Part shown: piece by piece, positions 12,274 to 25,900 of the stretch | Layout of the letters: each line of letters begins with the position of its first letter | Numbering within the stretch: the stretch's first letter is position 1 | NCBI RefSeq assembly: GCF_905220415.1 | Contig: NC_059548.1 | Span: forward strand, 4,776,501 to 4,840,500 | Reading direction: 5' to 3' | Source: Colias croceus | Lineage: Eukaryota > Arthropoda > Insecta > Lepidoptera > Pieridae | DNA: 64,000 bases | Translations under genes and position numbers: made by a program | The notes under the pieces: model-generated | Seen by the model: the letters and a program-made list of their open reading frames with translations, nothing else | Told to the model about the DNA's origin: nothing | Database searches by the model: none

Positions 12274-12545
12274 GGTATATTTTAAATCCTAAATAACAAT
12301 AAACTTATGTCGTCCTCGCTACCTAACCATAAACTTTTGAAATATGTGAAAGATATTTTATTTCTGTAATTGTATTTTGTTTCCGAGGGCGGGGACCTGG
12401 TGATCTGTGATACCGGTTAAAACCCATTTCAGACACCAGCTCCTCCAACTCCAGCTATGTTTTATAATTTTGTACGCATGTAGATCTTATGTGATTGGGA
12501 ATTGTGAGGAGAAATAAATAAATGATTTGATTTGAATCACAGCAT
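12271..12545 (+). mobile_element. Probable LINE 3' end
   Basis: A non-coding segment ends in a gaaataaataaatga tail followed by tgatttga repeats, the type of simple-repeat tail that ends the 50.3-kb LINE on its strand. It follows a CA tract, as the other LINE 3' regions here do. No reverse-transcriptase frame is left, so the assignment is an inference from tail and context. Confidence 0.45.
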
Positions 12546-12640
12546 TGAATGTAGCGCGGCTTAAAAATAAACATAATAACTGGTCACTATATTTATACAT
12601 TCAATAGGTTATATTAATACAATACCAATTTATTCAATCA

Positions 12641-12968
12641 CTAGCTTCCGCCCGCGACTCCGTCCGCGCGGATGTCGGTCTTCGCGTGGATGGTTTATTT
12701 CTCCATTTTGAGACCTCTGACAATAACATCTTATAAATATCTATTGGACCCAATTCCCAAATACGGTTAGGCCTATAATAATACGCAACGTGTGTTCGCG
12801 GTTCTACGGAACAACGTCTATGGATAAAACTGAAAAATTAAGATTAATTTTTTTCTACGTATTTTTCCAGGATAAAAAGTATCCTATTTTACGCCCAGGA
12901 TAATAAGGTATAATTATACCAAGTTTCATCGAAATCGAACCGCTAGTTTTCACGTGATGCCTTCACAT

Positions 12969-13041
<73 letters not shown>

Positions 13042-13168
13042 TAGACAAAAATTTTTTTAATCACATATTTGGGTTTGGTATCGATCCAGTAACACCCCCT
13101 GGTATTTATTTTTTCAATATTTTCAATGTACAGAATTGACCCTTCTACAGATTTATTATATGTATAGA
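12641..13168 (-). mobile_element. Helitron-like non-autonomous element, 528 bp
   Basis: On the minus strand it starts TC after an A and ends CTAG before a T, with a GC-rich region just inside the CTAG end that can pair. These are Helitron rules. There is no target-site duplication, as expected. It includes a long CAGA microsatellite at 12967-13040. No Rep/helicase gene is present. Confidence 0.65.
12967..13040. repeat. (CAGA)n microsatellite
   Basis: About eighteen near-perfect cagA units lie inside the Helitron-like element. A shorter cagacaga run occupies the equivalent place in the element at 16879-17069, so the element appears to seed this microsatellite. Confidence 0.95.
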
Positions 13169-16100
13169 TTGCTGTCGTCAAAAAAATTTCAGCAGATAGC
13201 ACACAAAAAGTGCGAGGAAAGGCTCCTGTTCGATGGATATAAATTTAGCACGTGATAATAATAATAATTACAAGGACCTACTGCATATGTTTACAATTTG
13301 ATGTTACCCCCGAAGCTTACACAAGTCGTGATAATCATTCACCGTACCGCAGAAATAGATTAAAGACATCTTAAAATTACCTCAACACCTAGTACTCGAA
13401 TACCTCCGTGTTCCCAAAATACATTTACTCACAAACATTCACATCATTCGCTTTGAATCATAATAAGACATAAAAAACCAAATAAGTACGTACCTACCTA
13501 CTTTATAAAAATGACGCGCTCATTCACCGTGAAATCAAAATTGTATCATCAAATGCCTACGTACAGTTCGTACAAATAGAAACGTCAGCAAATGCGACGC
13601 CTCGTTGAATATTAATAACGTTTTCAAAGTCATACCAACCCCAGCCCCAGTGTGTTGTAAAATATTCTGTGTATTAGTAAACATTTGAATTCGTGTATAC
13701 CAAAGACGACTTCATGAGAAGATTGATAAAATAATCGTTACCTACCTAACTACGCTAGAACCAGCAACACCATTAATTTTTCACGTTATATTGGTTTGTG
13801 GTAAAAATAAGTGTGGTCAGTGGTTAGTAATTTATTTTTGCTGCATCGCAGAAAACAAATATAACGTTAGAAAATAAGAAGAAGCTTTAGAAAAAGGCAT
13901 TCACTATAACAGAACTGGCGAAAGAATATGAAAGTAGCAATCGTTTCTAACACAAGCCATCGTAGCATATTTTTATTTGTAAGGTGAGAATGAAGTGTAC
14001 GCGTATTCATTGATAGTGGAAATTCAGTAGAATCCTTAGGAATCCGTAAAAATGGCACATGCTAGTCGATAAGCCTCCTACACCATTAGCTGCTACTGCT
14101 ACGATCACTCACTTGTTAGGCATCGCGGGGCAACAATCCTAAATATCAATCTTCATTTTCTACACATGCGTTTCAAATATGGACAAACGATCTTCGTATG
14201 TTTTGCTATGTTTGATATCACATATTTTTAACGTAGTTATATTATGTTGATGCAATACCCTTAAATTTACCGTGATAAAAATCTAACTATACTTTTTGAA
14301 TCCAAATGTTATAAAATATTCTGAGATAAGAGCCTTAATAAGCAAAAAATGTTTATGTATCTGTGATCGTATGCTTGACTTACTTTAAAGTTTTCGAAAC
14401 GCTTATGAAAGTGATTTGAAAACCGTTCATGTATTTCCTAAAAAAATATGAGCTAAGTAATAACGATTTGAAATACATTGAACGATCAAGTATTCAAATA
14501 ATCTTCGCTTTGGAAACGTGTTTCAACTACCCATCGTAAACCTAGTACACAGAAGCTCACAGAGCTATAAAAACAAAATCGATAGCTTTCTCCAATAGCT
14601 GGCTAGCTTGTGCTGACGCCAAAAATAATTTTCAAGTTGAGAGCCCAAAGGATTCCAGTTATTAATTTAATTCCCATCGTGGCCGATGGCAAGGAGAGGA
14701 AGTTTCATAACGGTCGTTGGTTGAACTTTACCGTACCCACTGCACTAAGGCCGCCGCCACATTGGCTGACTATAAAGCGCTATAAACTAGTAAATATTGG
14801 TTAACTTTAAGCTGTGATGTGCTCATTGTTGAGCCAATAATGGAAATAAATGAGAATGAAAACAATACGTTGCAATGAAAAATGTAAGTTTGAAATAATT
14901 GAACACCACCTACGCCACCTTGAAATAAATTATTTTGCGTTGTTATAATATAATTATGCTACTGGTATTATTAATTATTCTTCTTTACTAATAAGAAAAC
15001 AATCAACAGTTATATATTGTGGTTATATTCTCTTTTATTTTAAACAAGATAATACAAAACATTATAGCACTGTTCGATTAAGAGACAATACGCGTCAACG
15101 TGAACGCGCCCTTCCACGTTCATATTCTTTTATTTCAAGGGACACAATCAAACTGAACAAATTTTCTCTCACAAGATTCTCGTAGCGGGGAACTCAAATG
15201 AACATTTCTTACATTTTTAAAATAATTTTCGTTTCATTCGTGACATTTCCCGTCGTGTTCTTTAATTCCTTCCGCTTTAATTTCATAATGATTCACAGAA
15301 ATTAACTTTGTAATTAGTTATACTAACGGAGCAACAGAGATCTAACAAATTGCCTTTGCTTTGACTAGAAATTTTAATAAGGAATAAATCGAGAAAACTA
15401 TTCAAGGGCATACAGTGTAATTTGAATATTTCATGTGATTTATGTTTTTGTTATTGCAAATTTCAGTTACAATTATAATAATATCTAGAATTATAATAAG
15501 GACTATTTGTTTATAATTATTATAGTCATAACCATACTACGTCTTCTTATTCTAATACACTAGTTACGCAGTTCGATAAGATATTTTGTGTTAATTATTT
15601 TTTATAAGTATTATAAGTACACAAGCATTTTGCAATAATTTATAATATTGCATAAACTGCAGTTTAAGTTCAATGAACTAAATGATAAATGTGGAATACT
15701 TAGGTATATATCAGTTATAACATATTTTTATAATTAACAAATTAATTTACGACTTTCATAAGCACTTTCTCTTGTTTTTAATTCGGCTATTCGCTATGGA
15801 TATTTTAGTCGTAAAATGTTAATTTTAAACCACCATTTCAATTTGCATAATTTATGATATTTACTAAATTAGAAATTGGTGATAGCTGATATAGAGAAAA
15901 CTAGTAGGTATTTATGATATTATGCAAAAATCATTAATATCCATACAAAGACTATAAATGCGAAAATAATTCCGCCTGCCTGTCTGTCTCTTCTTCACAC
16001 AAAGAACCTGAGGAAGATCATATCCCAGGTTTTATCTCGGAAATCCCAAGAGAACGGTAACTATGCGACTTTTTCTTTGACTAACTTGGAGTTGGAAAGC

Positions 16101-16378
16101 TACTCGTAAACTTGCAAGCATACAAATATTAAAGGAATTCGCTTAGTGATGATGCATTTCTCAGCCGTCATCAAATTTATATAGAAATTGGCACAAGAAT
16201 CTCAAAATATATATATGTATTAAATGCGGATGTTTTCACAAAGGCTCTGAAGTATTCAAATGAAGTACCGAACACACTGTAAACATGAATTTTAGGTTGG
16301 GTTTGAGACTTTGGCAAAAGTTTTTTTGAGAGGATTTCAAACATGATATTAAAATATTAAGTAGATCAGTCAATAGTT
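13169..16378. other. AT-rich gene-free stretch
   Basis: Nothing recognisable as a gene or transposon. A few short frames (13867-14058, 14610-14804) show no domain. Confidence 0.4.
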
Positions 16379-16380
16379 CA

Positions 16381-16419
16381 CCGTACCTACACGTCTATAA
16401 GGTAGACGTGTAGGTACGG
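16381..16419. other. Perfect 17-bp hairpin with 5-base loop
   Basis: Arms 16381-16397 (starts CCGTACCTACACG) and 16403-16419 are exact reverse complements around a TAAGG loop. The stem is far more GC-rich than its surroundings. No T run follows. Confidence 0.85.
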
Positions 16420-16878
16420 CCTTGGTTTACTTAGTTTTTCGCTCTAGTTGTGAAATTTCAATTAATATCTGGTTTATCGAGATTAAGAACTTCTATTCGC
16501 TCAAAAATTTTATATATTACATAGATCTTAAGTGATATTATTAACACCGGAATATGTACTACACGCAAGTTTATAAATTATGTAGTATGCAATGTAATCT
16601 AATTGAATATGATTGAAACGTGTATTCAATTGTGTAACGAAATCAATACTAAACAGTTATATTACAATACTTAAACATGATGTTTTATAACGCGGTTCAC
16701 ATAATAAAATCGATCATTCGAAACATCAACATAATATATTCATTTTGCTCTTTCATTTCCTTGTTTATTTATCATACAAACAAGTATGTCATATCCTACT
16801 TTAATATATACGTATATGTATATCAATCTTCTACAATATCGTCCACTTATCCTTTCATATGTATTATTTATTTAAAGA

Positions 16879-17069
16879 CTAGCGGTCCGCCCCGGCTTCG
16901 CCCGTGGTACATATTTCGCAATAAAAGGTAGGCTATGTCCTTTCTCGGGTATCAAAATATCTCCATACCAAATTTCATGCAAATTGGTTCAGTAGTTAGT
17001 TTAGGCGTGATTGAGTAACAGACAGACAGACAGACAGAGTTACTTTCGCATTTATAATATTAGTATGGA
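16879..17069 (-). mobile_element. Helitron-like non-autonomous element, 191 bp
   Basis: On the minus strand it begins TCCATACTAATATT and ends GGGGCGGACCGCTAG, inserted between A and T. The 3' end is almost the same as that of the element at 27806-27974, although the 5' ends differ. It contains a short CAGA run. Confidence 0.72.
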
Positions 17070-17279
17070 TGTAACTATATGAAAAAAATTAATAAGCATA
17101 GGCACTATTGGAATGATAGTACATGGATGGAAACTGTCAAATACCTATCACAACCAGACTAGGAACAATTTTCTCATTACAGTAGAAAGGTAATTTCATT
17201 ATTCGTTAGTACCAAACAGACGAATCAATTTCTATGAAATTACAATATGAAGAGAAGCATTTTTACGCAATATAATCTA

Positions 17280-17499
17280 CTAGCTTTCCGCCTGCGGCTC
17301 CGCCCGCGTTTTCAAAGAAAAACCCGCATAGTTCCCGTTCCCATGGGATTTCCGGGATAAAACCTAGCCTATGTTACTCGTGGATAATGTAGATTTCGAA
17401 TGGTGAAAGAATTTTTAAAATCGGTCCAGTAGTTTATAAGCCTATTCATTACAATCAAACAAACAAACAAAGTTTTCCTCTTTATAATATTAGTGTAGA
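17280..17499 (-). mobile_element. Helitron-like non-autonomous element, 220 bp
   Basis: On the minus strand it starts TCTACACTAATATTATAAAG and ends GCGGAAAGCTAG between A and T, with a GC-rich pairing segment (gcgggcggagccgcagg type) before the end. It has a CAAA run where relatives have CAGA. Confidence 0.7.
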
Positions 17500-18118
17500 T
17501 GAACAAATCTCCACTCTCGATTTCAAAGGTAAGAACATATTATTATAACCCTATACCAACATAAATATTCCCAGTTCCACAAATGACGGGATAATTTCAA
17601 GTTTAACCTTATAAGATCTACTCAGACTGTTTGACATCATTTATTTTGGCCGCGTAATCCCTGGAACGTGTAGCTCGTATTATGCTAATGTATGACTACC
17701 TTGAAAGCGATACAAAATGTCGTATAATTTTTGTTTTCATAAATATACCGGAGATGAGAGAGATCTTGAGATGGATCTTGGATTATGTAAGGGGTCACGA
17801 TTTGACATTTGGAGTTTTTATTTATTAACGCCGATGGAATACATTAGGCCCGTTTGAATTAACGATTTGAAAACCATGAATATTGATACGACGTGAATAT
17901 TTAATAGAAATAAAGGTTATCGTGGAAATCGAAAGTGATACATATTTTATTCATATTATTTCAAGAGCATATTTGACATGTTTCGGACGGTATTGATCTA
18001 CGACCTACGAGTTGTGAATATTAATGATATCTAATTATATCCAGATATTTTGGTATAAATCGCCATCCGTAATAACACTTTACAAGATTCACATCCACTC
18101 AAGCAAAAAATACATACC
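17500..18118. other. Gene-free spacer
   Basis: AT-rich sequence between two transposons with no readable feature. Confidence 0.4.
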
Positions 18119-18982
18119 TATAAGTATATTAAGAAGAGCTGGAACGTCAACACATTTACACATTGCACATGTTAGGCCGGGAGATACTGACACAAAATTT
18201 CGGGTCATTTGTAACAGGATGGCGGTCTAGAGGGGTCTTACTTATCCGACGAGTGTGACTTACGCCCACGCGACTAGTCCGCCGACACCAGCGTTCTGAC
18301 CATCATTTTTCTTTTTGTCATTGCGTAATAAGACCTCTGTAGAACCGCCATTCTGTTACAAATGACCCGAAATTTTGTGTCAGTATCTCCCGGCCTATGT
18401 ATGTGTCATATTTTGCAATTGTTTATAAATACAGGGTGATATAATTGGTGTAGTACGAATATCTAAGAATTATATACTATTTTACAGTATTTAATAAAAT
18501 CATTTAATTTTTTGTTCATTTTCATTAGAAATGTCAATTTTTCTCACCAAGGTGGAAATTTGGATGATAAGGATCTTATTAGAAAAATATAAATTTTGAC
18601 TAAAATCGGCATTTTTTTTTTTTCAAAAATCAAATTACTAATTAATAATCAGAGTTATCACCATTTACATTAATTTACAAACGATATCGGTTGTTCTTAC
18701 TTAAAATTGAATACCAATGTCTTATTGCGGTATGTGTTCTTTGGAAGTGTTCGTAAAGTTGTTGATCCGTAATTAAATTTTGCGGAAAATCTTTTAGAGC
18801 GCTTAGTTGTGACTTATCCTAAGCATATTCAATAGAATTAAAAGACGAGCGAATATGCAAGCCAGTCTAAAACTTGAATATTTTCTAAAATGAAACTAGA
18901 GTCGCATTTATTTTTGAACATACTGTAAGTGAAATTGCATAAGTGTGAGTACTGTGAACATGCCAGCTTTGCTTAATTGACC
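18119..18982 (+). mobile_element. Internally deleted IS630/Tc1/mariner-type transposon, copy 2
   Basis: It is very similar to 314-1094 and then to about 2816-2919 of copy 1, with the transposase part missing. A ~30-base bridge at the joint (18857-18888) is not in copy 1, so copy 2 descends from a shared longer parent and not from copy 1 directly. The nested MITE is at the same site. No coding capacity remains. Confidence 0.75.
18173..18397. mobile_element. 225-bp fold-back MITE nested in transposon copy 2
   Basis: It has the same length, the same TAGGCCGGG ends and the same flanking TGT repeat (18170-18172 and 18398-18400) as the copy at 368-592. Only a few bases differ between the two. Confidence 0.75.
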
Positions 18983-18985
18983 GAT

Positions 18986-20746
18986 ACCTGACTTTGATTC
19001 AAAACTTTCGTTGAAAAATCAAAACTATTTTCGTAATAATGAATTAAAAAGTTACAGTTTCAAACACATAATTGATAATTGATATAGATTTTATAATCTT
19101 CAGAAGCTTGCCGGAAAATTCCCACCAAACCTCAAAGTTATTGCAAAAAATTAGGAGTTGTTAAACCAATTATAATAACTGCAAAGATTACCTTTAACAG
19201 CGTTATAAAGAAATTCTTATGAGATGCACGCGGATGCAATTACGTGCTGAATATTCATGCATGACTTCATATAAATATTTCTTACTGTTGTGTTGCGCAA
19301 CTAAAGGCTCCTACAGACGTACCGACGTATGGTGACACAGAAGGGGCAGCATTCCTTTTAAATATATTATGTTTAAGAAGAAGCTTTCCAAAATGAAGGA
19401 TGAATATTGTACCTTTAAAATTTTTAACCGACTTCAAAAATGGAGGAGGAAAATCGTCTGTATTTTTTGTCAACCGAGCTACTGCATATAAAATTAAAGG
19501 ATACAGTTAGTATTGCATTGTCTCTTTCAGTACAGTAACTGTTCAAATGCAAATTCCTTGTCTTGTTACACTTCTCCATATTAGTACTAACTGCAGTTCT
19601 CAACTTTCAAGGATACGAATACGCCGCTTTTCGCACTTTCAATTGTAACATTTTAGAAAGTAATTGAACTGTTCCACAAATTTTATTATGTTCCGTATTT
19701 CATTCTAAATAGCCCAAAATACCTAAAGGTGAAAAGTGCATTTAAGTAAAAACTAGAACAAAAAACAAAGACCAGCTAACCAATAATTTATTAATTAAAA
19801 TTAGCATATATTATATTTAAATACATAATTGGCCTTCATAAAAAAATAAATAGCCAAGCAGCATATCAGTCACATGTCATAAATTAATATTATATTCAAA
19901 CAAGTTGCAATTAAAATCTAGAACGTATTCATTAAGAGTTACGCATTCCTACCATAGATACATGAAATATTTTAAGCAACTAGTGATTTTATCTAATCCT
20001 TTCTGCGATTGATTGGCGCTCCGATATACATCTCAAACAAAATAAGCAAACAATGGTCACGCAGTATTTCGATGACTCGAAGCCACGATAGCTTTTATTC
20101 CATTTAGACGTTTACTCAAACAAATCCTATTCAAAGGTTGTTAGTTGTTACGTCACGAAGAAGCACGATGCAACCGCCGACCTTTACTGTGCCTTCACGT
20201 CCGGGTCAATGATGGCATTCTTTGTATATGAATAATAAGCCAGCCCGAGAGCTTTATGAAATATAAATTTAATTCAATTAAATTTAATACAATAAAATAA
20301 AAATTTAAAGCGAATTTTACTCAATTATTGGGAAAGTAAATGAAAATATTATACCTATGAATCGTTCTTAGTCCAACTAGGAACACTATTAACTTCTAGG
20401 AAAAATAACGCATACATACCAACCGAGATAACAGTTCAAAGTATACTATAGTAGTATAGAAGGTATATATGATCACGATTTATCAAACTGACTCAGTGCA
20501 CATTCACGACATTTTATATGGTACATAAAAAGCTTACAAAGAATCCAATGACACAAATCATTAGGTTATATCCTGCAAGCTAGTGTCGGTGTTTGCGAAG
20601 CGAGCGCAATTTGTTTTAATCTCCGGAAACATATAATAGTAGCTATAAATAATTACTCTATGTACCTTTGAAGCTGTGAAGTGATAGGCTTTCGATGGTT
20701 CTATAAATCAGGGTGACGAGCGCGTATCTGTAAAAGAAGAAACACT
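18986..20746. other. AT-rich gene-free stretch
   Basis: No gene seen. The only recognisable item is a ~50-base AACCGACTTC-family fragment at 19425-19473. Confidence 0.4.
19425..19473 (+). repeat. AACCGACTTC-family fragment
   Basis: It begins aaccgacttcaaaaatggag and keeps a gaggagg motif and a poly-T piece in the same order as the start of the copy at 1990. The rest is missing. Confidence 0.6.
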
Positions 20747-20759
20747 TTAAAGTTTAGTT

Positions 20760-21072
20760 CATCATCATCATCATCATCAGCCCATATACGTTCCCACTGC
20801 TGGGACACGGGCCTCCTATGAGGGTACAGGCCATAATCCACCACGCTGGCCAAGTGCGTGTTGGCGGATGACACGTCATGTCGTCGAACTTTTTAATTCT
20901 TCGATATGTCGGTTTCCTCACGATGTTTTCCTTCACCGTTCGAGCAGTGGTGATGTTACAACATGCGCAGATAAATTGAATAATCAATTTATTTCCTGCG
21001 CGCTCGCCTGGTCTCGAACCCCGGACTTATCGATTTCAAGTCCGAGGTCTCACCACTGAGCCACCACTGCTC
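20760..21072 (-). mobile_element. tRNA-derived SINE, (ATG)n tail
   Basis: This is the reverse-strand counterpart of the SINE at 5174-5512 without the head duplication. Its head (GTGGCTCAGTGG, GGTTCGAGACC) is at the right and a (CAT)n tail at the left. A perfect 13-bp target-site duplication, TTAAAGTTTAGTT, flanks it (20747-20759 and 21073-21085), which shows a recent, complete insertion. Confidence 0.92.
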
Positions 21073-21085
21073 TTAAAGTTTAGTT

Positions 21086-22387
21086 ACCAAAAAAAAAAAC
21101 AAAGTAAGTAAAGTAAAGTTTAGTTACCAAAAAAAACCATAATTAAAGATTTGTAGACATTTCCCAAAACTTTATCTAATAAAACTTGTTTTGTAGCAAC
21201 TGGATAACACACTCAACAATTATAAATATAAAACATTCCGACATATAGCCTCATGATATTTAACTAAAATAAATATTTAACATTCGATTAATAATGTTAG
21301 AAATATGTTTGAGGTCATTTACGCTTTAGAACGTACACAGAATATTTTAAGTAGATATTATTATGTATAGAAAAAAAATTACATCCTGTCTCCTTTTTAT
21401 TTCTTAACCTTTAAACATACTGGATCCAGAATGCAGAAGAGCATAAAGTTTTATAAAATGCATGCATACCACTAACTAGTTTATAAAAGGGCGGATGGTA
21501 TAGGTACATGTAATTATTATTAAAACTTGTTATATGGGTGATAAAAATAACATACACATCCGCTTTAGATAATTAATTTCCAACGTCGAGGTATATAGTT
21601 AGTCATTTCATTATGATAATTTTGATTGGAATAATAACGATAACATAATTCACATTTCATTTTCTAGAACCATGCACATTTTGACGGTGTGGATTTAGTA
21701 AGAATTGTTTATCATTGTTCAAAGTAATTTGTAATTTTCTCACACCAACTCCATTCATATATCTACTATCTGGATCTACAATGACCTCGTTAATTAAACC
21801 GAACTAGAATATTTAATACACAGGATTATCATTTCCAATCGTACAAAATCTAAATACAATAGCATTAACGTGATCAAGCAATCATACATTTCGCGGAATA
21901 AGCCAACCTGGGAGACGTTTTCTCAGTATAGCTTCAATCTCTTCCTAAAAAACAAATGAATAAACCGCACCGTAATCTGCACAATAGAAAACATGTCTTT
22001 CAATAAGCAAGGAGGAAATAAAACAATCGTCGCATCCTTACATAATTCGTTAGACGAGCATCATGTTCTCGCGAAATACGTGATCACACGCGCCATGGGA
22101 TTTATTGCTAAGGCGGAAAAAATATCGTCTAGATTACGTAGACGCACTGCGTATATTGCTTGTTAGTTACCTACGTAGTTACGCACGTATCCCACTCCGA
22201 GTGTTAAATTGAAAAATGTACAGAAGAGTTAACATCTGTCAATGACAGCAACGAAACGTACTTAGCTATTTCGCACGATACAGATGGAACAAAATTAATT
22301 GTGCTCGTACGTCAAATACGTGGAAACGCGCTTGTGTTATAAAGAAAGATAATTTCTCTGATATTGACCGTGTTGTGGGCAAAATAT
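21086..22387. other. AT-rich gene-free stretch
   Basis: It begins with a short local duplication of the aaagtttagttacc target sequence near 21117. No gene or transposon is evident. Confidence 0.4.
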
Positions 22388-22955
22388 TAGTTCAGGATAC
22401 ATCGCCCATTTTTGCAAGTGACTACTATCAAGCTGATTTTCCGTTTGTAGCATTATTTTGATGAGACACCGAATAATTTCGTGTACGAAACTCTCGATTG
22501 TGGTAGCTAACAGAGATAACAAGGATAAATTTTTTTGATTTGATGGTTCTCAAATATTTATTACGCAATTTGTAGGACAATATGTCTGTTGAATTATTTA
22601 AACATTAACTAAGTGAAAACAAAAAAATCAGCTTGTTAGTAATCATTTATGATGACCTCGTTATCGATACACTTTGGAAAGGGGGACTCTTTGAACAAAC
22701 CATAGATTTTGTAGGACAAATATTTTTTCGAATAATTTAGGTAATTATCTTGAGATTGAACAAAAAAAAATTCAGTTAGTAATAAATATTTGAGAACCAT
22801 CAAATCAAAAATTTTTATCCTTGTTATCTCTGTTAGTTACCACAATCGAGACTTTCGTACACGAAATTATTGGGCGTCTCATCAAAATAAAGCTACAAAC
22901 GGAAAATTAGCTTGATAGTAGTCACTTGCAAAAATGGGCGATGTATCCTGAACTA
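22388..22955. mobile_element. 568-bp fold-back MITE, copy 1
   Basis: Terminal inverted repeats of about 178 bases start TAGTTCAGGATACATCGCCC and are about 95% identical to each other by eye. Candidate 3-bp direct repeat TAT flanks it (22385-22387 and 22956-22958). The middle is AT-rich and non-coding. A copy of exactly the same length is at 40747-41314. Confidence 0.88.
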
Positions 22956-25900
22956 TATGGAATAACGTAGAAGCTTTCTTTAACGTTATCATCATTAAAA
23001 TTTGATCAGTAGATACAAGTATATAAAGTAGGTTATTTGTCGATGAAAATATAAAATATCAATTGTAAATCGACATTACAACGTCTAGGAATAATACTAA
23101 CACTACTGTTAAAATTACTCTTACACTCAGCAAATATATTTCACCTACAAAACCAATCTACGAAAAAAAAAAACACACACAGCAAAATAAAGTTGCCATT
23201 TCCACTTTTATAATTCTATACAACGTGATTCGTACACGCTAACGAAGTGTCACAAGTGGTTATTTAATCATTAATAAGGTTACACTCCTGTTCGTTTTCA
23301 TGAAAGAAATTGTAACAAATGCGTTCCTTACGGGTCAGCGAGTCACGACACGCGCAAATGTGGGTCAAGTGTGCCAAGTCGATACACTGACTGTCTAGTA
23401 AGCCCATTTCGTTTTATAACAAATAAATTGCGAATAACATTCCGAATTGCGCGCGTGTAATGAATGCGAAAGTATCATTGCGTAGAAATCAGAACGTAGG
23501 CGTTTTTATTTATGTGAGATGGCATGATTTTGAAAGGTTTTTCCTTGAACTTCATTAGGAGTTTATTATGGTGAATGCTATTGGTTTTTAACAGCAAACA
23601 TTCTACAAGCAAACGATGTTTACAATAGACGTATAAACCCATTAACAATCCCATACAGCACAAGTTAATAACGCTATTTCAAGCGACGACAGCGCATCAA
23701 AAAATTAATAACTCACGAAAGAAGCCAAGCCGTACCTTTTCAAATAGGAATGGCGGACCAATAACGTATCGGAGTATCATCAGTGAATTGTAGAGGACAC
23801 GAAAGGTCACAGTTGAGGCGAAAGCACCGACTTTCGCTGCACGATGACTCGGCCAAGTCGCGCCAAGCCTTAATGTCATAGATGAGCGACCGATGAGAGC
23901 TTTGACGTATAATTTGTACCAAATCATTATTCACTTTCAAACGCTCTTCCTATTTCTTAATTCGATTGTGTCGGTTCTTATGTGCGGTTTTAATGAACGA
24001 TTTTCCCAGGGACGTTATCAACTGTGTTAATTGTCAGGTTTTTTTTTTGTTGTTAATTTATTTCAATATCTGAACAATACGTATTTGTGAATATTTTTTG
24101 GTAGATATTTGTATTTTTTAAATATAAAACTTAATGAATTTTTTTTTCATGGCATTTAAAACGATAATCATTACGAAATGAATATTTAAACGAATATTTA
24201 AATGCATTTAATTCAATTAAATATTTAAGAATTAAAACAAGACATCGTCTACGTCTAAAAAATAAGAAAAAAACTTTTATTTGGCATTCATGCAGATTGC
24301 AGTTACGAAGAGAAGACACGATATCTGCTATACCGTAGGGAACTGTAAAAGTTACAAACCAACTTTGACTTCATTCACATACCTTCTTAGACAAAGCAAG
24401 TTTGGCAAACTTTTATCGTTATGAAAATATAATATTATCTCAACTTTAAACACCGCTTTTTATTATCCCACGCGCTCAGTAGAGCAAAAACGGATTGACC
24501 GATTTAATAAAATCGTGCCATTGTACTCTCTTATTTAAATGGCTTCTATTAAATCGGATTCTCTGAGGAGACACTTCAATAGCTTACTTCCTATAATGAA
24601 ATTAAACAAGGAAAATGTATATAGGTATTTATTATTATAGACTTTAGTGATACTATAGCACCTATTAAGACACCAATATTAAATCTTAATTATAATTTAT
24701 ATTGCGTAATTTTTTAAGCATACAACAATACTAGGCAAAGCATTTAGCTTAATAATTTTCATTTGTGTTTGATTTCTAGTTATTAGTTAAGAAAAAATCA
24801 ATAAGAGAAAATCTTCGCCGCAGACTTTCTAGGTGTACCAGATCAAGTCTATTTTGAGGTATTTTTTTATATTCGTAAATGGTTTGCAGTTAATTTACCC
24901 AAATTATAGTTTGTGGTATTATTGACACGTGTGTGAAAGATTATCTTATCAAAATATGATCTAAGAACTTTATCGAAAAAAACATTGCAACGTAATTTGT
25001 GATAATAAAGGCTTGACATAGTTTCCATAACAAAAAATGAATTTCTCATAATGATTATATCTCAATCAGAATCAATTAACGGTTATAAGATAAAAATGAT
25101 TTAATTGATAGACTATAATAACGATTTCTAGAATGTATAATCTAATTGCTAATATAATATTTTAGCTTGAGGTAAAATTTTATTTTATAGCAATAAAATT
25201 TTCAAGCATTCCTCAAAAAGACTAACAAACGAAAAAGGAACAATTCATTTCCCGAACACGGCTAGAACGTCAGCCGAGGAAACAAGACCGACTCTTGCAC
25301 AAATACTTTAATCGGATTACATTACAAAAATGGCGAACCCGCGCGCATTCACAGAAGCGAAAACGGCTTAGCATTAGCACTTACAACAATAGCAGACATT
25401 TATGCAATATCTACAATAACTTCCCAAACAAAAGATCGAATGCGCACAATGTATTCATCACAACTCGACCGCAATGAGAACATCCCGCCAGTTCGCTGCT
25501 ATTCGATTACTCAATTGGAGATGATTGCAGAAATAAATCTGTGCATGACAATAAATATTATCTATATATATAAATATTATAAAAAAAAAAAGTCATCGTA
25601 CGCGATTTACGTAATAAAGTCGACTTTTAATTAAAATGCACTATTTATGAACGTTTAAAATTTAAATGTTATTTTAATAAATCGTATACATAATGAGTTT
25701 GATTGTTAACACTTGTACGCGTAATGTAGTTAATAATGCCAAGTAATTTTTACGCAATTATTTTTAATATTTTAAATGAGCATTTTCAGGTTTAATTTAC
25801 GTTTGCGGAACTTTTACGCTAGTCATGTTTGTTGTATTTTTTGTACACAATTATAGTTGTATGTAATTTTTGTTAAGCTGTTATTTTATATTATGCGTAG

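Noticed and set aside
12954..13202. TDRQ- and VCLS-repeat open frames on both strands
   Set aside because: They are translations of the CAGA microsatellite in the Helitron-like element.
23697..23940. Possible minus-strand exon ending AAAAG|GTACGG
   Set aside because: Two overlapping frames, no domain, and no partner acceptor can be shown.
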